This document shows, in pieces, positions 15,354-22,752 of a stretch of 64,000 nt of DNA (positions are counted from its first letter, which is position 1; every line of letters starts with the position of its first letter). The notes below the pieces were generated by a model. It made no database searches. It was not told the DNA's origin and was given only the letters and a program-made list of their open reading frames with translations. Both the position numbers and the translations under genes were made by a program. Location of the stretch: NCBI RefSeq assembly GCF_901538265.1, contig NZ_LR593886.1, positions 5,353,738-5,417,737 on the forward strand, read 5' to 3'. Origin of the DNA: Gemmata massiliana (GTDB lineage: Bacteria > Planctomycetota > Planctomycetia > Gemmatales > Gemmataceae).

Positions 15354-15706
15354 TCCAGGCGGACGCCCGGTTGTTGTGGGTGCTCCGCCTGTCCCTCGCG
15401 CTGGGCCGCACGCCCGGTGAACTGTTCGAGCAACTCACCGCGACCGACCTCGCGCTCTATCAGGCGCTGGTCGAGATCGACGGGCCGTGGTGGGGGGAGC
15501 GGGAGGCCGCGCACCTGCGCCAGATCGCCAGCGTGCAAGCGGCGGCGGCCGGGGCCGACGTTCCGCCCGATCAGTTTGAGATCGAATGGCGCGTCGGTGA
15601 GGACGCGCCCGCTACCACGTCGGAATTCAACCTGCTACCGGCGGCCGAGGGCATCTTGATGTTCGCCGCCCAGAACGGCCTCGAAGTTCAGGAGAACCCG
15701 TTGTGA
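15024..15706 (+). CDS. Tail assembly chaperone fusion (gpGT-like, -1 frameshift product)
   Basis: The same start read through a -1 frameshift at 15344-15350 joins the 109-aa upstream part to a second frame that begins LIQADARLLWVLRLSLALG and runs to 15706. This gives a protein of about 227 aa. The downstream part has GELFEQLTATDLALYQALVE and PPDQFEIEWR, typical of gpT-like domains, and has no plausible start or RBS of its own. Its stop overlaps the tape measure GTG (GTGA). Confidence 0.78.
15344..15391 (+). promoter_or_regulatory. -1 programmed frameshift site with stem-loop
   Basis: The slippery heptamer A AAA AAC (15344-15350) is in the zero frame just before the TGA at 15351. Five bases later an 8-bp perfect stem forms (CAGGCGGA at 15356-15363, TCCGCCTG at 15384-15391). 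Heptamer, spacer and stem all match a classic -1 frameshift signal. Confidence 0.8.
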
Positions 15707-17157
15707 GCCAGACCGCAATCGGACAAGCGGCGCTCGTGCTCACCACCAACGCGGCGAGCCTGCGCACCGGTTTGGACAAGGCCGGTGCCGACGCCAAACT
15801 CTGGGCGGACAAGACCGCAAAGGATATCGACTCGAAACTGCGCCCGGCCGGCAAGGATGCCGGGTCCGGGTTCGCGCGCCGGCTGGCCGACATGGGGCGC
15901 GTCGCCGGTCCCGCTGCGGTTGCGGCGGGAAGTCTCATCGGGGTCAAAAAGGCCGTCGAGTCGATCGACGATTTGGCGAAGCAGGGCGCAGCGGCCAAAG
16001 CGTTCGGGTTGACCGCCGAACAATTCACCGCGATCAGCGGACTGGCGAAGTCGGTCGGTGAGGACACGCGCGAGTTTATCGAGTCGCTCGTTACGCTTCA
16101 AAAGCTCGGCAGCGAAGGTGCGGCCGGCAAGGGTGAGGTGGCGCCCGCGTTCTTCCAGGCGATGAACATCAGCGCGAAGGAGTTCACCGCGCTCCGCCTG
16201 GACGAGCAGTTCTACCGCGTGTTCGAGTCGATCAAGAACCTGAGCACCGAGGGCGAGCAGGTGCGCGCCCTCATGACCGCGTTCGGTGAGGACGGCGGTA
16301 AGTACCTGCTGCCGTTGCTGGCGCGATCGGGTTCCGAAATCCGCCAGCTCGCCGCCGGCTTCGCGATCAGCAGCCGGGACATTGGAACGGCATCGAAGGC
16401 CTCCGAAGCATTCGCACGCGCGCAACTGGCGATCGAGCAGCTGTGGCGGCGCATCGTCGTTGCGGCCGCGCCGGTGTTGGAGTTCATCGCGAGCGAGATC
16501 AAGCACACAGCCGACCAGTTCGGGCATATGGAGTCGAAGGGGGTACCGGCCCTCACCAAGATCCTGCGCCTCACCGCGTCACTGGCGGACGCGACCAAAG
16601 CCGTCACCGCGGCCACGTTGATCGCGACCGGCGTTCGTCTCAAGTTCGCCCAGACCGAAATAATTCTGCGGGGAGCCGCGACCGGCGGTTTGAAGGGGCT
16701 AGCCGCGGGCATTGCCGTATCCAGCGTGATCGAAGGTTTGGGAGGAGCGGAGATCCGCGCGGCCGGTACCACGCTCTTGAACCTCGGGCAGGGATTGTTG
16801 AAGGATGTGGGCGGGTCCACCAAGCGCGTCGAGCAGTTCATCAGCGAGCTGGAGAAGCGCAGCCGGGCGCCGGGAGTGGCACCGAAGCTCAACGGAAAGC
16901 CCGCTCCGGGGACAGTCGTGCCGGACATACCTGCCCCGCCCCCGCCGGTAGTGAAGCTGGCGGACAATGCCGCGCTGCTGAAGGGCAGCGCTGCGGAAGT
17001 GTCCGCGCGCATCCGGAACGACAGCGGCGCCCGGAGCGTTGCGGAAAAATCACTCGCCGAGCACAAGAAAGCGAACAAGCTCTTGCAGGACAACGTGAAC
17101 GAGGTGAAGGCACTCGCGAGCGCGCTGAGCGGTTCCGGCGGGTTGCTCCCGCTGTGA
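15703..17157 (+). CDS. Tape measure protein (short)
   Basis: This 484-aa, mostly helical protein starts at GTG (GTGA overlap with the chaperone stop). It has a tape-measure-like N-terminus (ALVLTTNAASLRTGLDKAGA), a hydrophobic Gly/Ala stretch (about 65-80; AGPAAVAAGSLIGVKKAVES), then FGLTAEQFTAISGLAKSVGE and FGEDGGKYLLPLLARSGSEI, all common in phage tape measures. A Pro-rich linker lies near residue 400. By the usual rule of about 1.5 angstrom per residue the tail would be roughly 70 nm. The product is read in frame with the chaperones of the same unit. Confidence 0.78.
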   Translation: MSQTAIGQAALVLTTNAASLRTGLDKAGADAKLWADKTAKDIDSKLRPAGKDAGSGFARRLADMGRVAGPAAVAAGSLIGVKKAVESIDDLAKQGAAAKAFGLTAEQFTAISGLAKSVGEDTREFIESLVTLQKLGSEGAAGKGEVAPAFFQAMNISAKEFTALRLDEQFYRVFESIKNLSTEGEQVRALMTAFGEDGGKYLLPLLARSGSEIRQLAAGFAISSRDIGTASKASEAFARAQLAIEQLWRRIVVAAAPVLEFIASEIKHTADQFGHMESKGVPALTKILRLTASLADATKAVTAATLIATGVRLKFAQTEIILRGAATGGLKGLAAGIAVSSVIEGLGGAEIRAAGTTLLNLGQGLLKDVGGSTKRVEQFISELEKRSRAPGVAPKLNGKPAPGTVVPDIPAPPPPVVKLADNAALLKGSAAEVSARIRNDSGARSVAEKSLAEHKKANKLLQDNVNEVKALASALSGSGGLLPL

Positions 17158-17161
17158 TCGC

Positions 17162-17167
17162 TACATA
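17162..17167 (+). promoter_or_regulatory. TACATA late-promoter element, distal tail unit
   Basis: CGCTACATA, five bases (TCGGC), then the ATG at 17173. It lies in the 15-bp gap after the tape measure gene. No Shine-Dalgarno is present. Confidence 0.66.
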
Positions 17168-17172
17168 TCGGC

Positions 17173-18168
17173 ATGGCAGTAAAGGACATCATCGAAGACT
17201 GGAAGGGTCGCGGCGCAACGACCGACGAGAAGGGCGTGCGCACGCTCAAGCGCCGGTGGACCGTCACGACCGACGACGACAAAACCGGCGAGCCGGAAGT
17301 GATCGACTCGGTTATCGCCAAAGACCCCAGCGCCGGGCTTTACGCTCCTCACCCGAAATGGAAGTGGGCGATATGCCGTCAACTCACCGCGGCGCCGAAC
17401 AACGGGCCGCGCGTGTGGACCGTGGATGCCTCTTACAGCTCGGGTTCGTTTGCCGCGACGGGAGACGGCAGCGGCACCCCGGGTACCGGCGGCGGTGGTA
17501 GTGGAGGTGGCGGAGGGAACGGGGGGAATCCCACATCCCCCACACCACTGGAAACCAACTCGACCCCCGCGCACCTCCGATCGCCGGTGCTCAGCGTGAA
17601 GCCGAAGCAGGTCACGAAGGTGCTCGAAAAGGACGTGCTCAACGACAAGAAGATTACGAACACGGTCGGCGATCCGTTCGACCCGCTGCCCGAAGTCTTC
17701 AGGTCGCACCACGTCATCACGTGGCGGTTCTACCGCAAGCCCGGACAGCTCAACTGGCCGGTGCGCTCGCTCTTCCAAGACACGCTCAACATGGCCGAGT
17801 ACCGCGTCTACGGGCGCGTGTACCCGCCCCACTCGCTGCGCTGCACCGAGTATTCAGTGGACACGGTGTGGGAGACGGACACCGACGGCGTCGGCTACTT
17901 CTTTGCGATCACCGTGGAAGTGGAATACAACCCGGACCTCTGGGACATCAAGCTGCTCAACACGGGCCGGCGGCGCTACATCTCCGGCTCACTCAATGAC
18001 CCCGCCCGACCGCCCCAGCTCGCCACGATCGTGGACGGCAACGGGCAGCCGGTACCCGATCCCGTGCCCCTCAGCATCGGCGGCAACCCGGTAGCGCCGG
18101 GCGGTGAGTACCACTACGTGAACGTAAACGGGTACCTGGAAAAAGACTGGTCCACGCTCCTCGGGTGA
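17173..18168 (+). CDS. Putative distal tail / baseplate protein
   Basis: This 331-aa protein has a first domain with VRTLKRRWTVTTDDDKTGEP and WKWAICRQLTAAPNNGPRVW, a Gly-rich linker (about 100-118), and a second domain with VFRSHHVITWRFYRKPGQLN, TLNMAEYRVYGRVYPPHSLR and FFAITVEVEYNPDLWDIKLL. Position after the tape measure suggests a distal tail, hub or tip component. The second domain looks like an assembly or fibre-attachment module. I do not recognise a specific family. Confidence 0.55.
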   Translation: MAVKDIIEDWKGRGATTDEKGVRTLKRRWTVTTDDDKTGEPEVIDSVIAKDPSAGLYAPHPKWKWAICRQLTAAPNNGPRVWTVDASYSSGSFAATGDGSGTPGTGGGGSGGGGGNGGNPTSPTPLETNSTPAHLRSPVLSVKPKQVTKVLEKDVLNDKKITNTVGDPFDPLPEVFRSHHVITWRFYRKPGQLNWPVRSLFQDTLNMAEYRVYGRVYPPHSLRCTEYSVDTVWETDTDGVGYFFAITVEVEYNPDLWDIKLLNTGRRRYISGSLNDPARPPQLATIVDGNGQPVPDPVPLSIGGNPVAPGGEYHYVNVNGYLEKDWSTLLG

Positions 18169-18172
18169 AAAC

Positions 18173-19054
18173 ATGGCAGAACAGCTCTACGGCCTCACGT
18201 CGCGCAGCGCCCACCAGGTGCGGCAGAAGGTACTCGACAACGGCGGCACGGCCGGCGAACAGACCGCACGCGCCCACCAGGTGCGCGGCACGACGTGGGT
18301 GAAGGTGACCGGGGCCGCGGTGAGCGGATGGCACCCCGGTGTGGTCTCACTCGACACCACCGGAACGTGGGAGGATCAGGAAAACAAGGTGCTCGTTGCG
18401 AGCAGCGACGGAACGTCGCTCACCACGGGCAAGCGATACCTCTGCACACGCACCGGGGACGACAGTTTCGATGAGACGGCTACAGCGCGATTCCGCGCCG
18501 AGGCCTCCGGAGGTGGAAGCGGGGACGTTGTGGGACCGGCTTCGGCCAGGGACAGGGGCATCGCGATCTTCGACGGGACCACGGGGAAGCTCATCAAGGA
18601 CAACAACTACTACACCATCACCACCGGCCAGTCGATTGCTCACGTCAACACCAGCCAGGACGGTAGCCCCATTGCTGCTATGGGCACGGGGTTTGTGAGG
18701 GTCTCGCTGAACGACATCCTCACGGGAACTCTGCTCACGGACTACGCCGCCATCAACGCCGGAGGGTCCGGCAGCAGCGGGCCGAACTTGTCCCTTAGTC
18801 ACGTCGGCGGGCCACAACTGCAGCTCCGGAATTACCTCTCGGAGCTGCAGGCGGTGACGTATTACAACGGCCGGTTCACCCTGTACGGCACGGGCGGTGG
18901 GTTCAACGCTTGGACGCAGCGCTACGCGATCGCCAGGTTTAACGGCTCTTCGACCACTACCTACGACGGCATCGACACGACGTTCCAGGTGACCCAATCC
19001 GGGGTAACGAAGACGGTGAACGTGGTGGGTGGAATCATCGTCGGCATCTCGTGA
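18173..19054 (+). CDS. Putative tail fibre / tip protein
   Basis: This 293-aa protein starts four bases after the previous stop. The N-terminus is helical and polar, then a beta-rich body rich in Gly, Thr and Ser has RGIAIFDGTTGKLIKDNNYY, a motif common in phage tail fibre shafts. The C-terminal third (about 210-293) has repeating aromatic/Asn strands. It is the last structural gene before the sigma factor. Receptor binding is likely but unproven. Confidence 0.6.
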   Translation: MAEQLYGLTSRSAHQVRQKVLDNGGTAGEQTARAHQVRGTTWVKVTGAAVSGWHPGVVSLDTTGTWEDQENKVLVASSDGTSLTTGKRYLCTRTGDDSFDETATARFRAEASGGGSGDVVGPASARDRGIAIFDGTTGKLIKDNNYYTITTGQSIAHVNTSQDGSPIAAMGTGFVRVSLNDILTGTLLTDYAAINAGGSGSSGPNLSLSHVGGPQLQLRNYLSELQAVTYYNGRFTLYGTGGGFNAWTQRYAIARFNGSSTTTYDGIDTTFQVTQSGVTKTVNVVGGIIVGIS

Positions 19055-19088
19055 CCAGATTCGCGCGGCGCTCGGCCGAGGTGGGGGC

Positions 19089-19094
19089 TAGATA
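19089..19094 (+). promoter_or_regulatory. TAGATA late-promoter element, gp55-like gene
   Basis: GGGCTAGATA followed by GGGGC and then ATA rather than ATG. The gene starts at 19138, so a T4-type promoter here would give a leader of about 38 nt. The sigma gene would then be expressed from its own class of promoter, a possible positive loop. Confidence 0.5.
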
Positions 19095-19137
19095 GGGGCA
19101 TATAGCCCACGCCCTCGCCCTCGCCCGGTGCCTGCCA

Positions 19138-19605
19138 ATGCCCCGCCCGAACTACATTGAGCCCGAAGTTCTTTCTGCCCTGGTCCGCGAGTACAAACGA
19201 ACCGGCCGCGTCTCGGAAGAGCTGGGGCGCTGCCTAATGCTAATCGCCGGCGGCCTCTGGGACCGGTACCACTTCACAGCAAGTCGGGACGATTTTGTTC
19301 AGGAAGTTGTGCTCCACTTGATGCAGAACCCACTGCAAAAGGCGGACGCGCAGAAACACGTCTTCAACTACTTCACCACCTGCGCGTTCCGGTTCGGTCA
19401 GAAGCTGCGCGATAAGGCCTACGGCGACGCGCGCCGGTTCGGTGACTACGCCGCGGAGCTGGTCGAGTCGGGTCGTCAGCTCCCCACACGTCACGACGCA
19501 ATGGACCTCGGCGAGCTGAGCGAGTGGACCGGCGACGACCCGGTTGAGTTCAAGCGCTACAAGTCGGGTCGCCGGGGAACGCCTTTCAAACATCGGCGCG
19601 GGTAG
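19138..19605 (+). CDS. T4 gp55-like late transcription sigma factor
   Basis: This 155-aa protein closely follows the T4 gp55 layout: an N-terminal helix (VLSALVREYKR), LGRCLMLIAGGLWDRYHF (residues 29-46), RDDFVQEVVLHLMQNPLQ, then HVFNYFTTCAFRFGQKLRDK (73-92) and a basic tail. In T4, gp55 is a minimal sigma2-like factor that directs RNA polymerase to -35-less promoters with a TATAAATA box. Repeated TA(C/A/G)ATA elements before the late genes here fit that role. I recognise the family by motif order from memory; a profile search should confirm it. It lies after the tail genes and before the lysis genes. Its stop codon is within the next TAGATA element. Confidence 0.75.
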   Translation: MPRPNYIEPEVLSALVREYKRTGRVSEELGRCLMLIAGGLWDRYHFTASRDDFVQEVVLHLMQNPLQKADAQKHVFNYFTTCAFRFGQKLRDKAYGDARRFGDYAAELVESGRQLPTRHDAMDLGELSEWTGDDPVEFKRYKSGRRGTPFKHRRG

Positions 19606-19608
19606 ATA
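19603..19608 (+). promoter_or_regulatory. TAGATA element before the lysis unit
   Basis: GGGTAGATA overlaps the stop of the gp55-like gene. The next start is the ATG at 19642, so a promoter here would give a leader of about 28 nt. It is the weakest of the set because part of it is coding. Confidence 0.4.
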
Positions 19609-19641
19609 GTCGGTCCGAACCCATCACCACGAGACAAGCCA

Positions 19642-21039
19642 ATGAAGCTACGATGGCCCCGCACGCTGGCCGTGTGCCTGGTCGCGCTCGCGCCCGCCCT
19701 GGTGCTCGCGCACGAGCCAGCGGAGGCGTTCACACCGTCGAAGTCGCCGGCCGGCAATGCGTGCGACCTGCCCACCGAATTGCACATGAAGAACACCGGC
19801 GGCATGGGGCCGGGCGGACCCGGTACCGGCGCCGGGCTGTGCGTGTTTACGAGCGTGGAAGTTGCCGCGCGCTGGCAGAACGTGCGCGAGCTGGACGGCT
19901 TCCAGAAGTGGATGACGAAGCGCCCCGGCGGCGGCTGGCCGGAGAAGCTCGACCAGATGCTAAAGCAGTTCTGCGCCGAGAAGGGTGTGAGCGTTCCGCG
20001 CTACGTTCAGCACACCGGCGGGGACGCGGCCTTTCTCGATTTGGCCATCAAGACGCGGCGCATGCCCGCCATCACCTACGCGGGCCGCGACGACTTCTAC
20101 CGCAATCAGCGCATCGCCCACATGGTGGACCTGGGGCACCTCGACGCATCGACCGCAAACATCATCGACAACAACCGACCGGGCACGTGCCTCGGCATGA
20201 CGCGCGCCGAGCTGCTCGAACGGTGGCGCGACATGCAAGGGGGGTGGGCGTTCGTGTGGTTGGGACCACCGCCCCCACCTGGTGCTGTTGTCGTTGGGCA
20301 GCAGTGCCGCAACGGGCGCTGTCCCATCTCGCCGGCGATCTCGCCCACGTCGCCGACGAGCAGCCCCTCACCGATCGGCACACCGCCGAGCGCCGACCAC
20401 GAATGGGGACAGTTCGACAACGGCGTGTGGGGCTGGAAGCTGATTGAGAAGGTCAACTACGGCGTCGAGCCGGAGAAGATCGGAGGCGCTCAACGGTACT
20501 GGATCGACGGGCGAGAATGCACGCGCGCCGAGGCGTTCGCAGCCGTGGCGGCCGACGCGCTCACCGACGATTCCGACCGCTATCACCTGTCGCTTGTTGC
20601 GGACGAGTTCACCGGCTCAGCGCTCACGTCGAAGCTCTCCGACCCCCGCATTGCAGCGCTCATTGCGAAGTGCCACGTGCAGGTTTACCGGCCCGATTCG
20701 TGGGTTGCGACGTCGCGTCTCAGCTCGAAGGTAACGCTGCACGAACCACAAGCCAAAGGCGGGCGCATCGTCGGCACCGCGGCCGGGTTCTCACTCGACG
20801 AGCTGCTCGCGCTCTTGCGTCCCGTGCTCGATCCGTTGTGGAAGCCGGCACCCGCACCAGTTCCTGCGCCGACGCCGGTACCGACGCCCACACCGGCCCC
20901 AGCTCCCGCCCCGAACCCCGCGCCGCAGCCGGCGCCCGAACCGTCCCCGTCGCCTGCCCCGGCACCGTCCGGCCCGCAGCCGAGCATGTTCCTTTCCATC
21001 CTCGCCGCGCTCGCCGCGTGGCTGTTCCCCAAGAGGTGA
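19642..21039 (+). CDS. Exported papain-like (C39-type) cysteine peptidase, candidate endolysin
   Basis: This 465-aa protein has a signal peptide (VCLVALAPALVLAHEPAEAF). The catalytic domain (about 50-215) has GAGLCVFTSVEVAARW with the likely nucleophile Cys, then RRMPAITYAGRD, NQRIAHMVDLGHLDAS (likely His) and IIDNNRPG (Asn/Asp), closing with GGWAFVWLGPP: the layout of papain-like C39 proteins. A second domain (about 240-370) is unassigned. The C-terminus is a Pro/Ala repeat (PAPVPAPTPV type), then a hydrophobic stretch (FLSILAALAAWLFPKR). The place at the end of the late genes, with a small membrane protein next, suggests cell-wall or surface degradation during lysis. Substrate unknown. Confidence 0.6.
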   Translation: MKLRWPRTLAVCLVALAPALVLAHEPAEAFTPSKSPAGNACDLPTELHMKNTGGMGPGGPGTGAGLCVFTSVEVAARWQNVRELDGFQKWMTKRPGGGWPEKLDQMLKQFCAEKGVSVPRYVQHTGGDAAFLDLAIKTRRMPAITYAGRDDFYRNQRIAHMVDLGHLDASTANIIDNNRPGTCLGMTRAELLERWRDMQGGWAFVWLGPPPPPGAVVVGQQCRNGRCPISPAISPTSPTSSPSPIGTPPSADHEWGQFDNGVWGWKLIEKVNYGVEPEKIGGAQRYWIDGRECTRAEAFAAVAADALTDDSDRYHLSLVADEFTGSALTSKLSDPRIAALIAKCHVQVYRPDSWVATSRLSSKVTLHEPQAKGGRIVGTAAGFSLDELLALLRPVLDPLWKPAPAPVPAPTPVPTPTPAPAPAPNPAPQPAPEPSPSPAPAPSGPQPSMFLSILAALAAWLFPKR

Positions 21040-21042
21040 TTC

Positions 21043-21381
21043 GTGACGTTCGACATCACGCTGCTGCTCAGTCAACTGCAAGGGCTGCTCGCGTCCCTCG
21101 GGCCGTGGGGCGTGCTCGCTGCGTCCGCGATCGCGGTGTATCTGCGTGTCCGCCCGCTGCTCGGTGGGAGCACCACGCCGACGCCGGCCGTGCTCTCGAC
21201 CCCGGCCGTACCGACGGTTCCCGCGCCCGCTCCTGTGTCCACCGGGCGCCCGCTAATCGACCTCGCGCTGAAGCTCCTCGCGCAGCGCAAGTTCCCGCAA
21301 TTGAAGGTCGAGGAAGCCGTAGAAAAGTTCGTCGCCGAGGCCTTGCACGAAGCCCCCGCGGAGGAGGAACCGAAGAAGTGA
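21043..21381 (+). CDS. Small membrane protein, candidate holin
   Basis: This 112-aa protein starts at GTG three bases after the peptidase stop. One transmembrane segment (WGVLAASAIAVYLRV, about 22-36) follows a short amphipathic helix, then a Pro/Thr linker and a charged C-terminal helix ending in EEEPKK. Size, topology and partner suggest a holin or spanin-like role, but no family is recognised. Confidence 0.5.
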   Translation: MTFDITLLLSQLQGLLASLGPWGVLAASAIAVYLRVRPLLGGSTTPTPAVLSTPAVPTVPAPAPVSTGRPLIDLALKLLAQRKFPQLKVEEAVEKFVAEALHEAPAEEEPKK

Positions 21382-21382
21382 G

Positions 21383-21643
21383 TTAGGGGGCGAGCGCGTC
21401 GCGGATGCGATCCAGTGCCCGACGCCAAGCCCCGTCGACTGCTCCGCGGCCGATGCCGAGTTGGTGAGCGACACGTGTGTGTGTGAAGCCGCGGAGCACG
21501 TGCCAGTAAACGACCTCTTGCTGTGTTGGTGTGAGTCTCGCCCAGATCCGTTCCCATTCATCCAACGACCACACGACGCCGTCGCGATCAGTGCCCCCGA
21601 TCGCGGCGCGCATTACAACAAGCGGCACTCCTGCCGAAGCCAT
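21383..21643 (-). CDS. Sigma-70 region 4-like HTH protein
   Basis: This 86-aa protein is mostly one helix-turn-helix: LTPTQQEVVYWHVLRGFTHT, then RVAHQLGIGRGAVDGAWRRA, the pattern of sigma region 4 or LuxR-type HTH. It runs convergently with the candidate holin gene, with 1 bp between stops. It lacks region 2, so it is not a full sigma factor. It could be a repressor, or a partner of the gp55-like protein (T4 uses a separate protein, gp33, at the RNA polymerase flap). The latter is speculation. Confidence 0.6.
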   Translation of the reverse strand: MASAGVPLVVMRAAIGGTDRDGVVWSLDEWERIWARLTPTQQEVVYWHVLRGFTHTRVAHQLGIGRGAVDGAWRRALDRIRDALAP

Positions 21644-21654
21644 TGAACACCAGG

Positions 21655-21702
21655 AAGAAAACGCGAGCGCCCCGGCGAACCCACATTCGCCGGGGCGCTC
21701 GC
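21655..21702 (-). terminator. Intrinsic terminator of the zinc-ribbon pair
   Basis: A perfect 17-bp stem (arms 21663-21679 and 21686-21702) with a 6-base loop is followed on the reverse strand by GTTTTCTT. It ends transcription of the leftward genes at 22146-21719, just before the next leftward gene. Confidence 0.85.
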
Positions 21703-21718
21703 ATTCTGCAACCTTACC

Positions 21719-21940
21719 TCACAGGTTGCGCTTCGGGTCGTTCAGCATCTTCTCCAACTCTTTGAGATCCTCGACGCGCTGCGCCGCCATCTCCTCCGGC
21801 GTCCGCTGGCACATCAGGCAATCGCACTCCGACATGGGCGCGTTCGCTCGGTGACAGCAGTTCGCACACCACCAGCGCGAAGGATCGTCCACGTTGTTGA
21901 TCATGCCGCACCAGGAGCACGACACACTTCGACGGATCAT
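21719..21940 (-). CDS. Zinc-ribbon protein A
   Basis: This 73-aa protein has Cys pairs CSWCG, WWCANCCHR and CDCLMC, which can form two small zinc ribbons, then an acidic/basic helix (VEDLKELEKMLNDPKRNL). A Shine-Dalgarno (AAGGGGGG) precedes its ATG. The ATG overlaps the stop of the upstream paralogue (ATGA), so the two are coupled. A DNA- or protein-binding role is likely; nothing more specific is seen. Confidence 0.65.
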   Translation of the reverse strand: MIRRSVSCSWCGMINNVDDPSRWWCANCCHRANAPMSECDCLMCQRTPEEMAAQRVEDLKELEKMLNDPKRNL

Positions 21941-22146
21941 CAGTTGCCCCCCTTGATGCGGCGCGCCACGTCGTTCAACAACTCACGGTTCGCCAGCTTG
22001 CGCTCGACGCGCTCCGCGGCCGGGCGGTTACAGCTCGGGCAGTCGCACGCATCGCTATCGGCGCGGTGCCCACACGTCGCACAGTACCGCCCCGCCTCCG
22101 CACTATGAGCGCTCAGGCACCAGCGGCATTCAACACCATTGTTCAC
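21940..22146 (-). CDS. Zinc-ribbon protein B (paralogue of A)
   Basis: The GTG at 22146 is preferred as the start because GGAGG lies 7 nt upstream; a TTG at 22173 is the alternative. The 68-aa product has CRWC, CATCGHR and CDCPSCNRP, the same spacing of Cys pairs as its neighbour, then a basic helix (AERVERKLANRELLNDVARR). The two genes look like a tandem duplication. They are divergent from the ribbon-helix-helix gene across a shared control region. Confidence 0.65.
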   Translation of the reverse strand: MNNGVECRWCLSAHSAEAGRYCATCGHRADSDACDCPSCNRPAAERVERKLANRELLNDVARRIKGGN

Positions 22147-22193
22147 GGCTGCCTCCAGTTCGGGTTGTATCAACTAGATCAAGTCTATCGTTT

Positions 22194-22249
22194 GTCTAGC
22201 ACCGACGCAAACACAGAAGGCGCGACGCACGCGCACCACGGTGCTAGAC
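22194..22249. promoter_or_regulatory. Inverted-repeat operator candidate between divergent regulators
   Basis: GTCTAGCACCG (22194-22204) and CGGTGCTAGAC (22239-22249) are perfect 11-bp inverted copies 34 bp apart, in the control region between the zinc-ribbon genes and the RHH gene. GCTAG half-sites recur nearby (22254). Suitable for binding by the RHH protein, with looping or two dimers. Confidence 0.6.
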
Positions 22250-22279
22250 TGTTGCTAGGCGACTCAATCAGGGGGATCT

Positions 22280-22498
22280 ATGCCGAGCGAGCGGAAGCAG
22301 ATCAACGTGCGCGTCGATGACGAAACCGAGGAGCTTATCCCGCGCCTCATCCGATCCGTCACCGCGGCCCTCGGAATCAAGGTCAGCCAAAGTGACCTGT
22401 TTCGGCTCGGCCTGCGCGAGCTGGCACAGAAGTACCCGCCCGCGCCGGAGGCCTCGCCGCGCTCGACCACGAAGGGCCGAGCGCGGCGGAAGGCCTGA
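22280..22498 (+). CDS. Ribbon-helix-helix-like regulator
   Basis: This 72-aa protein opens with ERKQINVRVDDETEELIPRL, a ribbon strand and helix typical of RHH (Arc/MetJ/CopG) proteins, then VSQSDLFRLGLRELAQKYPP and a basic tail (KGRARRKA). A good Shine-Dalgarno (AGGGG) precedes the ATG. It is the only obvious DNA-binding regulator besides the HTH at 21383, so it is a candidate lysogeny repressor acting at the adjacent inverted repeat. Confidence 0.65.
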   Translation: MPSERKQINVRVDDETEELIPRLIRSVTAALGIKVSQSDLFRLGLRELAQKYPPAPEASPRSTTKGRARRKA

Positions 22499-22500
22499 GA

Positions 22501-22752
22501 CTAACCCATCCCCGGGAGCGTTCCTTGCTCCCGGTTCAGCGCGTCGCGTGCTGCCTGGTCGAACGCATCCTCGGCGTCACGAGCGAGACGCAGTTCGGTA
22601 TTCGCCGGGATGTGCGGTTGCTCCTTGCGGCGCTGGAAGAAATTCTTCTGCGCCCGCCTCATCCTCAGACCCAACCGGGCCAGATCCGTCAGCTCGCGCA
22701 GCGGAACCAGCACGACGGTTTCCGGCAGCTCCTCTTCGGGTGTAGGGTTCAT
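22501..22752 (-). CDS. Operon gene 6: small unknown protein
   Basis: This 83-aa protein (LPETVVLVPLRELTDLARLG, then RRAQKNFFQRRKEQPHIPAN) is helical and charged. It ends the leftward operon, with its stop 3 bp from the RHH gene's stop. Its ATG overlaps the upstream gene's stop (ATGA). A longer frame upstream is a shadow of the other genes. No family is recognised. Confidence 0.55.
   Translation of the reverse strand: MNPTPEEELPETVVLVPLRELTDLARLGLRMRRAQKNFFQRRKEQPHIPANTELRLARDAEDAFDQAARDALNREQGTLPGMG

Noticed and set aside
20685..21059. Gly-rich reverse-strand frame
   Set aside because: The reverse complement of the Pro/Ala repeat of the peptidase gene. No independent support.
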